From the NCBI GenBank assembly GCA_019217005.1, contig JAHBNG010000052.1, positions 1 to 64,000 on the forward strand: DNA of 64,000 bases, read 5' to 3'. Below the pieces are notes generated by a model. The model did not search any database. It had not been told where the DNA came from and saw nothing but the letters and a program-made list of their open reading frames with translations. This stretch comes from Chloroflexi bacterium TSY (GTDB taxonomy: Bacteria; Chloroflexota; Anaerolineae; Caldilineales; Caldilineaceae). Within the stretch, counting starts at the first letter, position 1. Every line of letters begins with the position of its first letter. Position numbers and translations under genes: made by a program. Below, piece by piece: positions 8,800 through 16,741 of the stretch.

Positions 8800-9720
8800 A
8801 TGAAATTCGGGGCACAACTCAAGGTCTATCGAGCCCAATGGGATGAGATGGAGGCCTACATTCAGGCCATGGAAGCGGGGCGCTGGAACAGCCTGTGGTT
8901 TCCTGATCACTTCCTGCCACCTACCCCTGTGGGTATTCCCATTGAGCAGGATGAACAAAACCAAGCGTACGAAGCGTTTATCCCCCTCGCTGTCGCCGCG
9001 GGGATAACAACAAGGATTAAGCTGGGCAGTCTGGTATTGGGCAACACCTACCGCAATCCAGCTTTGGTGGCCAAGATGGCTGCCGAGCTCGACCAGGCCA
9101 GCAAAGGGCGCTTTATTCTGGGCATTGGGGCAGGTTGGTTCGAGCGCGAACACCAGGCTTATGGTTGGACGTTCCCCTCCATCAAGGAACGACAGGACCG
9201 GCTGGAGGAGGCCTGCATATTGATTCGCAAGCTTTTTACGGCAGACGAACCCGTCGACTACCTGGGTCACTATTATCGACTGGAGCGAGCCCCACTCTCG
9301 CCAGGATGTTATCAAAAGCCTGCTATCCCGATCATGATTGGCGGAAATGGCGAGCGCCGCACCCTACGAACGATGGCGCGGTATGGGGACATCTGGAACT
9401 ACAACGGTTGGGCAGGGATGGACGTTGAGGTGTTTAAGCACAAACGCAGCGTGCTTGCCCAGCATTGCGAGGCCATCGGCCGGGATCCGGCAGAGATCAA
9501 ATTGACGGTGCATTATCCCTTGAGGCTGGCCGATAACGAGGCAGAGCAGAAACGCCTCCTCCAAGAAAATCCGAGAAGGACCGTCGGATCGCGAAACTTC
9601 CATATCGATTTGATTGGGGAATTTAAGGAAGCTGGGGTTGAGGAGATGTGCTGTGCATCCTTCAACAGCGTTGATGATTTGCAGCGAGTGGATGAAGAAC
9701 TCATTACGGCTTTTGATTAG
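8800..9720 (+). CDS. LLM-class flavin-dependent (F420-type) oxidoreductase
   Basis: 306 aa, ATG preceded by GAGAGGAGAAAAGC. A luciferase-like monooxygenase TIM barrel: N-terminal MKFGAQL strand, GRWNSLWFPDHFL, TTRIKLGSLVLGNTYRNPALVAKMAAELDQASKGR and the GIGAGWFEREH phosphate-binding loop, IPIMIGGNGERRTLRTMARYGDIWN near the C-terminus. This pattern matches F420- or FMN-dependent members of the superfamily. The cofactor cannot be settled from sequence. It stands alone between an IS110 remnant and a gene fragment, so no pathway context is left. Confidence 0.85.
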   Translation: MKFGAQLKVYRAQWDEMEAYIQAMEAGRWNSLWFPDHFLPPTPVGIPIEQDEQNQAYEAFIPLAVAAGITTRIKLGSLVLGNTYRNPALVAKMAAELDQASKGRFILGIGAGWFEREHQAYGWTFPSIKERQDRLEEACILIRKLFTADEPVDYLGHYYRLERAPLSPGCYQKPAIPIMIGGNGERRTLRTMARYGDIWNYNGWAGMDVEVFKHKRSVLAQHCEAIGRDPAEIKLTVHYPLRLADNEAEQKRLLQENPRRTVGSRNFHIDLIGEFKEAGVEEMCCASFNSVDDLQRVDEELITAFD

Positions 9721-9738
9721 TCCGGTCCGATTCAATGT

Positions 9739-9940
9739 CGGTGGTATGCAGAGACGCTGGCACAGATGCACCAGAACCCGGGCTACACCGACTTTTATCT
9801 CTGTGGGGCGTACCAACGCAACCGAGCGCGGCGTTACGGTCTAATAGACGAAGCGGAACAACCTGCTCAGGAAAATGTGGCGCTAGTGAAGGCGGCTAAC
9901 AACAAAATCAGCCAGGGAATGGAACAGGCATTTGGAAGAA
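9739..9940 (+). pseudogene. 3'-terminal fragment of the agarase-like hydrolase gene
   Basis: Translates to WYAETLAQMHQNPG...DFYLCGAYQRNRARRYGLIDEAEQPAQENVALVKAANNKIS, nearly the same as the last ~65 residues of the 585-1655 product. The similarity begins abruptly ~18 nt after the stop of the LLM gene. The original stop codon has been lost, so the frame reads on into the acetyltransferase gene. Marks a segmental duplication with a recombination junction at each end. Confidence 0.85.
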
Positions 9941-9942
9941 GT

Positions 9943-10869
9943 ATGAAGATCACGGATTATTCATTCACAAATAACGATACTGAATACAATCTGATCAAGG
10001 AATTGTTGCTAGAAGTTGAAACCTATCCTGATATTGATAACAACTGGGAGCCTGGCCGAATGGACTGGTGGCGTTACAATTATCATGCCGAAAAGGGGAT
10101 AGATTTCTTTCAGGCCAACGCCCACTATTGGAAGACTGAAACGGACCAGGTTGTGGGTTTATTCATCTCTGAATACGGCAAAGATGATTTCTTCATTGTG
10201 GTGCATCCGAGTTTCTCGGCCCCGAGATTCTCGGGCCTGTTCTCTAAAGTTCTGAATTGGGGACTTGAATTCTGGGCACGAGGAAAGAACAAGATCAGCA
10301 CCGAAGTCTACACCTTTGGTCAACAAAAGATCGAGCGATTGATAGCTGCTGGCTTTTATGAGGACGGTCATGTGGAGAATGTTAGAACTTACCCCTTAAG
10401 GCAGTATGATTTCTCCTACGACCTAAAGCCAGGTTTTAAATTACTAAGTTTTTCAGACTATGGGAATTATGAGAGCCGGGTCAAGCTAGCGCAAAATGCC
10501 TTTGACAATCCCAATTATTCCGAGGCTCGTTACCGTTCACTTCAGAGTTCCCCGAGCTATCAGGCGGAGCTGGATTTGGTGATTGTGAATCCCCAAGGCG
10601 AGAGCGTCGCATACTGCATGGGGTGGGTAGAAGAGAATAATCCAAAGTCTGGTTACATTGAGCCGATGGGTGTTCATTCAGATTACAGAAGAAATGGCTT
10701 TGGGAAAGCCCTGGCCAAAGAGTGTTTCAAACGACTTGGCAATATAGGCGTTGAAAATGTGTGGATTGCCTCCCTCGCAGAACCAGATATCTCTAATTTC
10801 CTCTATGACTCATTGAAGCCAGCAAGCCTAAAACGGTCGTATAAATACTCCCTAAACCTTGAGGAATGA
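9943..10869 (+). CDS. GNAT-family N-acetyltransferase, two-domain
   Basis: 308 aa from the ATG at 9943, with GGAAGAA just upstream. The same frame is open further 5' through the hydrolase fragment, giving a possible 367-residue hybrid starting at 9766. I take the internal ATG because homology to the hydrolase stops there. The C-terminal half carries the acetyl-CoA signature: YIEPMGVHSDYRRNGFGKALAKECFKRLG (motif A with the R/Q-x-x-G-x-G/A-like loop), then VENVWIASLAEPDISNFLYDSLKP. The N-terminal half (to ~residue 150) looks like a degenerate second GNAT fold. Substrate unknown. Confidence 0.8.
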   Translation: MKITDYSFTNNDTEYNLIKELLLEVETYPDIDNNWEPGRMDWWRYNYHAEKGIDFFQANAHYWKTETDQVVGLFISEYGKDDFFIVVHPSFSAPRFSGLFSKVLNWGLEFWARGKNKISTEVYTFGQQKIERLIAAGFYEDGHVENVRTYPLRQYDFSYDLKPGFKLLSFSDYGNYESRVKLAQNAFDNPNYSEARYRSLQSSPSYQAELDLVIVNPQGESVAYCMGWVEENNPKSGYIEPMGVHSDYRRNGFGKALAKECFKRLGNIGVENVWIASLAEPDISNFLYDSLKPASLKRSYKYSLNLEE

Positions 10870-10919
10870 TTGACAACGAGTATAAATATTGGCCTATTAT
10901 CGTTGGAGACTAACCGATC

Positions 10920-11687
10920 ATGAATCAAATCTTACACGAAAAAATCTTGCAGGATTGCGGTGTAACCGATCAAACCATTACGCCACAGCATCGCGACGAG
11001 TTAGACGAACAAGGCTTCACCATTTTTTATGATGTGATTGATGACGAATGGCTTCAGCAATTGCGACAACGGTTTGAGTACCTAATGAAGGAAGAAGGAG
11101 ACCAAGCGGGTATCGAGATGAATCCGATGCATGGCATTCGGCGTTTATCGGATTTGGCCAATAAAGGCAAAGAGTTTGTCCGAATTTATATGCACCCAAT
11201 TATGTTGGCAGCGGCGGCACATATTATACAACGCCCCTTTAAAATCTATGGCTTTAACGGCCACGATCCGCTCCCAGGCCACGGTCATCAAGGCTTGCAT
11301 TCAGATGTTCGTGGCCCTCGCTCAGAGACCGTTTTTCAGGCGTCAAACTCCTTGTGGATGCTCGACGATCTGACTGCCGAAAACGGCGCAACGCGGGTTG
11401 TGCCTGGCAGTCATCGCTATCAAGACTATCCCAGGGAATGTCTGGAAGACCCTTTCGCCCCACATCCTGACGAAGTCTATATCACCGCTCCCGCCGGGTC
11501 GGTCGCGGTCTTTAACGCCCACCTCTGGCACGGAGGTACCGAAAATCGTACCTCGACAAAGCGGCGCGTCATTCACTCTGCTTACATAGCTCGTGAGCAT
11601 CCACAGCAACTCGATCAACGCACGAATCTGCGCCCAGAAACTGAGGTGCGTTTAAGTGAAGCTCAGCGGTACATTTTGGATGTGTAA
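10920..11687 (+). CDS. Phytanoyl-CoA dioxygenase (PhyH) family protein
   Basis: 255 aa. Fe(II)/2-oxoglutarate dioxygenase jelly roll: the H127-x-D129 iron ligands (GLHSDVRG), third His at 204 (HLWHGGTENR), and Arg 215/216 for 2-oxoglutarate. GATRVVPGSHRYQDYP is the usual PhyH 'VPGSH' turn. The family hydroxylates small molecules in the cytoplasm, and bacterial members have diverse substrates. It follows the GNAT gene by 50 bp and could be cotranscribed. A ~90-bp piece of a near-identical gene (codons ~206-237) is found at 20816. Confidence 0.88.
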   Translation: MNQILHEKILQDCGVTDQTITPQHRDELDEQGFTIFYDVIDDEWLQQLRQRFEYLMKEEGDQAGIEMNPMHGIRRLSDLANKGKEFVRIYMHPIMLAAAAHIIQRPFKIYGFNGHDPLPGHGHQGLHSDVRGPRSETVFQASNSLWMLDDLTAENGATRVVPGSHRYQDYPRECLEDPFAPHPDEVYITAPAGSVAVFNAHLWHGGTENRTSTKRRVIHSAYIAREHPQQLDQRTNLRPETEVRLSEAQRYILDV

Positions 11688-11797
11688 CGTAAGGTATTTG
11701 TACCCTATGTTCGCGCCTTTAATTATGGGTACCCTCCAGAGCCATCCCTGGAATCGCTTCTTTATGATGCATTCAGCTGTCGCAGGTTATTTAAGGC

Positions 11798-12166
11798 TCA
11801 GGATAGGATAGTCCCAGCGACCAACAGGGCACCCATGGGGATGATTGCGCATAGTACATACACGCGCGTCCCTCGCTTGCTATCAACCAGATGAGACTGA
11901 ACAAAGTGACGACCTGGTTGCCACCGCGCCATGATGGCGAACAAAACGGTTGCGACTGCCAACAGACACCCCACCACGAATATTAGGTTTGGCCCTGTTT
12001 TCCATGAGCTGGCTATCACCACACTGGTGACCGTTATGCGCAATACATCTAATTTGAGCGTAGCCCAGTCGCCAAAAAATTGCTCACCAAATACAGGCCG
12101 TACCAAAATGACAACGCCGATGACGAGGGCGACGAGACCAAATAAACCAACGAGATAGGAAATCAT
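11798..12166 (-). CDS. Small integral membrane protein, function unknown
   Basis: 122 aa from the ATG at 12166, preceded on its strand by AGGAGAACAAC; a longer in-frame start at 12241 lacks such a site. Three or four hydrophobic helices: residues ~2-22 (ISYLVGLFGLVALVIGVVIL), ~40-80 (two segments around SSWKTGPNLIF) and the C-terminal LCAIIPMGALLVAGTIL. I do not recognise the family. It is divergently arranged with the TetR-type regulator at 12337 across a 170-bp gap, the usual layout for a regulator and its target, so TetR control is a fair inference. Confidence 0.65.
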   Translation of the reverse strand: MISYLVGLFGLVALVIGVVILVRPVFGEQFFGDWATLKLDVLRITVTSVVIASSWKTGPNLIFVVGCLLAVATVLFAIMARWQPGRHFVQSHLVDSKRGTRVYVLCAIIPMGALLVAGTILS

Positions 12167-12336
12167 GTTGTTCTCCTGGCAGTTTGCCTGAGTGAATTTG
12201 TGAATGATGTTGCTTTGTATACATCGTACGCTTGTGAACACTGTTGCTTAATGTTCAAGGATAGCATATACTTTCTTCAAGTGGATTTCAACTGACAAAA
12301 CAGCCAATATGAACGATAAGCGACAGAAAGGCAATA

Positions 12337-12927
12337 ATGACCACAAACTCAGACGGCGATAGGCGCGTACGACGCACACGGCGACAGCTACAGGCTGCGC
12401 TGAAGACACTGTTGGCAACAAAGCCTTATGAGAACATCAAGGTGAGTGAGCTAGTTCAAGAAGCTGACATCGCCCGGACAACGTTTTATAAACATTATGA
12501 GACAAAAGATCATCTTTTGTTTAGTTTGTATGATGATGTTTTCAGGATATTTCAAGAAGAAGTCCTGGCCGAATTCGAGGCAGGAAGCGCAAACGACTAT
12601 TTGCTCATGACGCGCTTCTTTCAGCTTTGGGCAGTTCATGCAGAGACGTTTGCGCTGCTGATAGATGCTGGACTCGATTTGCTGCTGCTCAATCATATCA
12701 GACAATTTTTAGAGAGAACTCGTGCCCAAATGAGAGAGGTTGAAGGGGGTGAAAGCATTGTTGGTGAAGGCAGTGATTTTGCACTGTATGTCATTGACAG
12801 TACGGCCGGTAGTTTGTTTATGGTGCTCAAGCGCTGGGTGCAAGAGGGGATGATGATTCCGGTCGAAGATCTCGGGCAGTTTTTTGGTGACTATTCAGCG
12901 TTCGCTCGTCAGAAGCTAAAGCAATAA
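12337..12927 (+). CDS. TetR/AcrR-family transcriptional regulator
   Basis: 196 aa. Residues ~10-60 form the TetR helix-turn-helix: RRTRRQLQAALKTLLATKPYENIKVSELVQEADIARTTFYKHYETKDHLL, with the diagnostic 'TTFYKHY' recognition helix. The rest is helical, with a C-terminal ligand/dimerisation domain of the TetR_C_33 kind (GSLFMVLKRWVQEGM). Divergent from the membrane protein gene at 11798-12166, which is the likely target. The ligand is unknown. Confidence 0.88.
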   Translation: MTTNSDGDRRVRRTRRQLQAALKTLLATKPYENIKVSELVQEADIARTTFYKHYETKDHLLFSLYDDVFRIFQEEVLAEFEAGSANDYLLMTRFFQLWAVHAETFALLIDAGLDLLLLNHIRQFLERTRAQMREVEGGESIVGEGSDFALYVIDSTAGSLFMVLKRWVQEGMMIPVEDLGQFFGDYSAFARQKLKQ

Positions 12928-13077
12928 GTGTCCAGAAGTAATACCAATGGGAGAAACGGGAGATGGAACCAATTGAGCTTAGCATTGAGGAGATGTATGA
13001 TGACAAGTGGATGCACGTGACGCAACCTCTCCAGAATTTGCGCAGGTGATCCTTGGCGCTTTGCCTTTCAGTAAGAG
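12928..13077. other. Short intergenic stretch with decayed coding sequence
   Basis: A ~28-codon frame beginning at the ATG at 12963 (MEPIELSIEEMYDDKWMHV) has no recognisable match and ends by 13049. It is followed by the target duplication and mini-element at 13078. Probably a remnant. Confidence 0.25.
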
Positions 13078-13085
13078 AAATTTTA

Positions 13086-13165
13086 GGCAGTGTGTCCCAA
13101 AGTATGTAAATGAAGACTGTTAGTCAGGAAGCTTGCTCCATTTACACACTTTGTGGTACGCACCC
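13086..13165. mobile_element. 80-bp palindromic mini-element, copy 1 (8-bp target duplication AAATTTTA)
   Basis: Starts GGCAGTGTGTCCCAAAG and ends CACACTTTGTGGTACGCACCC; the arms form an imperfect ~25-bp inverted repeat around a ~30-nt loop. AAATTTTA flanks it at 13078-13085 and 13166-13173. A second copy is at 59468-59548. The ends resemble those of IS256-type elements, so it is probably a MITE moved by such an IS. It lies 25 nt upstream of the sulfatase 2 start codon, and the right target copy directly abuts the gene's ribosome-binding site. Confidence 0.85.
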
Positions 13166-13190
13166 AAATTTTAAGGAAACGAATGAAACC

Positions 13191-14624
13191 ATGCAACAGC
13201 AACCCAATATTGTCCTTTTCTTGACAGACCAACTTCGTCGTGATGCACTGGGATGCTACGGAAACGAAATCTGCCAAACACCCAATTTGGACCAACTCGC
13301 AGCACAGGGAGCGTGTTTTGAGAACGCCTTCACTGTAGCCCCTGTGTGCTCGCCGTCGCGAGCGTCTCTTATGACAGGGCTTTATCCCCATAGCAATGGC
13401 GTCATGCTCAATACGCACATTGCGCCAGCCTGGAACCGCGGCCTTTCCCCTGACATCCAGACGTTCAGCGCCATCCTGAAGCAAGCCGGCTATGCCATGG
13501 ATTACGTTGGCAAATGGCACGTCAACCAAGATCTGGGGCCATGTGAATTCGGATTCGATCGACATGAGGAGAAAAGAGGTAAGAAGGATCTAATTCCTGG
13601 TACGGAAACGGTTGTCAACTTTGCCGATGGCACACCCTTTATCGTTGCAGCGACGAATGGCTGCGCTTCGGATGAAACATCATTGGTCGTCAGAACGAAA
13701 CGAGGGATTGAAATGATGCGCGAGCGTACAGAAGAAGGTACGCCGTTTTTTTTGCGGGTCGACGTAATAGAACCGCATCATGCCAACACCCCGCCCGAGC
13801 CGTACGCGTCCATGTACAACCCACAGGATATCCCGCCGTGGGACAACTTCCACGACGATCTTAAGGGCAAACCCGAAGGCCATATGCGCAAGTGTGAAGA
13901 GTGGGGGCTAGTTGGCAAAGATTGGGAGTGGTGGAGCGAGATTGTTGCCAAGTACTACGGCGATGTGACCCACCTCGACACCTGCGTCGGTGAGATGCTA
14001 AGCGCGATCGAGGAGCTTGGAATCGCCGACAACACCATCTTCATCTTCAGTACCGACCATGGGGATGCCACGGGGAGTCACAACCACTTTGAGAAATCAG
14101 GAACCATGTATGACGAAATGTTCCACATTCCGTTACTCGTCAAGGGACCTTCTAGATGGGTGACCCCTGGCAAGATTGATTCATTCGGCAGACTCCTGGA
14201 CCTAATGCCGACGTTCGTCGAATGGTCTGGCGGGCAGCTTACGAAACCAATTGACGGGAAGAGTCTGACTCCCCTGATACTGGGCGAGACCGTCAGCGAT
14301 TGGCCGGATAGCGTCTACTGCGAAAGCCATGGCGAAGTCTGGGGGTATTTTTCACAACGAATGGTGCGCACGAAACGCTGGAAATATGTCTACGCGCCCC
14401 ATGCCAAGGATGAGCTCTATGACCTGCAAGTGGATCCCGCCGAACTCAAAAACTTGATTGACGATCCGGAATTCGCAGGCGTTCTCAGTGAGATGAAAGC
14501 GAGGCTCATCGGGTGGAATGATGCCACCAACGATATGTTTCAATGGCATTGGGTGCGGCAGAACTTCCCAGAATCTCTTCCACCTGACAGGGTAAATGCG
14601 CTAAACGCACCATTAACTGCATGA
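13191..14624 (+). CDS. Sulfatase (type I, formylglycine-dependent)
   Basis: 477 aa from the ATG at 13191 (AAGGAAAC upstream); in-frame codons back to 13110 lie inside the mini-element and are not part of the gene. Metal ligand Asp 13 (FLTDQLRRD), FGly site C53-S-P-S-R-A in PVCSPSRASLMTGLYP, GKWHVNQD, and the second metal site STDHGD near residue 285. No signal peptide. The C-terminal strand LYDLQVDPAELKNL is typical of choline-sulfatase/arylsulfatase-like members. Its promoter region has been changed by the insertion at 13086. Confidence 0.92.
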   Translation: MQQQPNIVLFLTDQLRRDALGCYGNEICQTPNLDQLAAQGACFENAFTVAPVCSPSRASLMTGLYPHSNGVMLNTHIAPAWNRGLSPDIQTFSAILKQAGYAMDYVGKWHVNQDLGPCEFGFDRHEEKRGKKDLIPGTETVVNFADGTPFIVAATNGCASDETSLVVRTKRGIEMMRERTEEGTPFFLRVDVIEPHHANTPPEPYASMYNPQDIPPWDNFHDDLKGKPEGHMRKCEEWGLVGKDWEWWSEIVAKYYGDVTHLDTCVGEMLSAIEELGIADNTIFIFSTDHGDATGSHNHFEKSGTMYDEMFHIPLLVKGPSRWVTPGKIDSFGRLLDLMPTFVEWSGGQLTKPIDGKSLTPLILGETVSDWPDSVYCESHGEVWGYFSQRMVRTKRWKYVYAPHAKDELYDLQVDPAELKNLIDDPEFAGVLSEMKARLIGWNDATNDMFQWHWVRQNFPESLPPDRVNALNAPLTA

Positions 14625-15006
14625 TGAGGAGGAAGAAAACGATAGCCCAGAGATGCTGGAACTCCTGATCAAGGAGTTCCGTGCGATGGAAGAGGAAATC
14701 GCCGGAGAGATTCCGGATACGATGAGTTAATATACGCCGGACAAACTCACAGGGTATGGTCGATGTCCCCGATGGCCCCGGGATGGGGGTGCCTGGGATT
14801 GGGATGTAATGAAATCCCTGGCCTCAGAGACTAAAATCATCGACAAAAAGGGGCTAATTCAGCTGCTCAAATTGTGACACATTATCGTAGGTGTTGCTTT
14901 CAGCTGCACAAGCGCCAAGGACGGGATCATTTTCAAGAGAAGCGAACCGATTTTTGGTGATGGTGCGGTTTGCAACCGCACCTACGTTTAAACCATCCCT
15001 ACCGTA
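14625..15006. other. Intergenic region with coding remnant and hairpin
   Basis: A frame open to a TAA at 14728-14730 (ending PEMLELLIKEFRAMEEEI...) looks like the tail of a helical protein but has no start of its own. At about 14964-14984, GGTGCGGTT pairs with AACCGCACC around TGC, and CGTAGGTG near 14888 pairs with CACCTACG near 14980, giving a longer foldback. No gene recognised. Confidence 0.35.
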
Positions 15007-15149
15007 CTAAAGTGAAGTCAGCTTGAAAACGCGAGTTCTGAATCTTCCCGGAAGGGGTCAGATATTGCAGGGGAGACGGGCCAATTTGTGACCCCTTCCG
15101 GGAAGATGGGTCAGCGAAAACTATCGTTCTCTATCAGATTTCACTTTAG
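15007..15149. mobile_element. 143-bp nested inverted-repeat element abutting the sulfatase 3 start
   Basis: Outer ends CTAAAGTGAA (15007-15016) and TTCACTTTAG (15140-15149) are exact inverted repeats. Inside, ATCTTCCCGGAAGGGGTCA (15042-15060) pairs perfectly with its complement at 15089-15107. No coding capacity. The layout resembles a MITE. I find no convincing target duplication. The right end merges into the AGGAG of the next gene's ribosome-binding site. Confidence 0.6.
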
Positions 15150-15158
15150 GAGCAACCT

Positions 15159-16625
15159 ATGCATCGTCCTCCCAATCTCCTCATCTTAATGGCCGATCAG
15201 ATGCAGGCCCAGGTGCTGGAGCCAGATCACATCTGCCGCACGCCGCATCTGGATCGGCTGGCGCAGCGAGGTGTCCGCTTTACCCAGGCCTACACACCCA
15301 ACAACATCTGCTCCCCCACCCGGGCCAGCCTCATGACCGGACTCATGCCCCACAATCATGGCGTACTGGAGGTGCTCTATCCGAAAGTGCCGGACCTGCA
15401 CGTTCTGCGAGACAAGCCGCACTTTGCTCAACGTTTGGTCGAAGCGGGCTACCGCACCGGCTATTTTGGCAAGTGGCAAGTGGAGCGCACCAACCACCTG
15501 AATCGCTTCGGCTGGCAGGTGGACGGAGGCCATGCCGACCAGCTCTTCCGTGAGGCCGAGGCAGAACTCTTAGGTAGCGAGCCACTCTTTCCACCCTGCG
15601 ACCCTGCACACATGCTAGAAGAGCCAGCAGGCTACGGATCCCACATGCTCTACGGCGTCACCGATTGTCTGGCTGAAAAACGCAGCATGGGCATCACCAC
15701 GACAATGGCCCTGCGTTTTCTGGAAGAAGCGGCCGCTGGCGCCACACCCTGGTGCTGCTTTCTCAGCTTCGTCGAACCTCACGATCCCTTCATTACCCAC
15801 CGCGACGTCTATCGCTCCTACGCCACTGCTGACCTACCGTCGCCCCCCAACGCCGATAACAATCTGAACGACCGGCCCGGTCTCTACCGCCGCGCCCAGG
15901 GCATCTGGCGACAGTTGACCGAGGAACAGAAACGGGAGGCGCGCGCCTGCTACTACGCGTCCATCACCGAGATCGATGAACAATTCGGCCGTGTTCTCGA
16001 TGCACTGGCCGCGTCTGGACAGGCTGAAAGCACCATCGTAGTGATGATGAGCGACCACGGCGATCTGTTGGGAGCCCACGGGCTCTTTTTCAAGGACATC
16101 TCCGCCTTCGAGGAGATTTACCGTCTGCCCATCATCGTCAGCGGCCCGGGCGTGGCTAAGGGTACACAGTGCCGAGGCCGCGTGGGCCTGCATGACCTCT
16201 GCCCAACGCTGCTGGATCTGGTGGGCTGTAGACCGTTCGACGTGCCTGATTCCCGCTCCTTCGCCCATCTACTGGCTGATCCAGACGCAGTGACGCTGGA
16301 CTGGACGCGAGGCTACGCTGAGTATTTCGGCAACCGTCACCGGCTCACCCAGCGCATCGTCTGGGATGGGCCATGGAAATTCGTCTTCAACGGCTTCGAT
16401 TTCGACGAACTCTACAATCTGGAGGAGGACCCCTGGGAACTCGTAAACCTGGCCCAGGATTCTGGGTACCAGAGTCAACTCCAGCATATGACAGCGCTCT
16501 ACTGGCGCTATGCTCGCACTACGGGGGATACCCCCCTGACTGAAACACTCTATCCTGCGCTGCGGCTGGGCGCCGTTGGACCTCTATGGGACGGTCAGGC
16601 GACAACCCTGGAGGAATCTGATTGA
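15159..16625 (+). CDS. Sulfatase (type I, formylglycine-dependent)
   Basis: 488 aa, ATG 6 nt after AGGAG. Metal ligand Asp 13 (ILMADQMQ), FGly site C51-S-P-T-R-A (NICSPTRASLMTGLMPH), GKWQVE (His replaced by Gln in the usual GKWH), and MMSDHGDLLGAHGLFFKD near residue 295. It has a long insert around residues 140-190. The GKWQ change may alter sulfate contacts but the rest of the site is complete. It follows sulfatase 2 on the same strand, separated by ~530 bp of repeat-rich DNA, so the two are probably transcribed separately. Confidence 0.92.
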   Translation: MHRPPNLLILMADQMQAQVLEPDHICRTPHLDRLAQRGVRFTQAYTPNNICSPTRASLMTGLMPHNHGVLEVLYPKVPDLHVLRDKPHFAQRLVEAGYRTGYFGKWQVERTNHLNRFGWQVDGGHADQLFREAEAELLGSEPLFPPCDPAHMLEEPAGYGSHMLYGVTDCLAEKRSMGITTTMALRFLEEAAAGATPWCCFLSFVEPHDPFITHRDVYRSYATADLPSPPNADNNLNDRPGLYRRAQGIWRQLTEEQKREARACYYASITEIDEQFGRVLDALAASGQAESTIVVMMSDHGDLLGAHGLFFKDISAFEEIYRLPIIVSGPGVAKGTQCRGRVGLHDLCPTLLDLVGCRPFDVPDSRSFAHLLADPDAVTLDWTRGYAEYFGNRHRLTQRIVWDGPWKFVFNGFDFDELYNLEEDPWELVNLAQDSGYQSQLQHMTALYWRYARTTGDTPLTETLYPALRLGAVGPLWDGQATTLEESD

Positions 16626-16741
16626 GACGATCGTCGGTGATCGGAGTGCCATCGGTTTCAACCTTTAGGGGCGGACAGGCTGAGCATGAGGACAAAACTA
16701 GAAAGACACTCCACTTCAAGCCAAGGAGAATGTGGGCAAGT

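Noticed and set aside
12963..13049. Short peptide gene upstream of the mini-element
   Set aside because: No ribosome-binding site, no recognisable features, and it ends next to an insertion; most likely debris.
13083..13565. 160-codon minus-strand frame opposite sulfatase 2
   Set aside because: Antisense to a clearly conserved sulfatase; its only repeated part is the palindromic mini-element.
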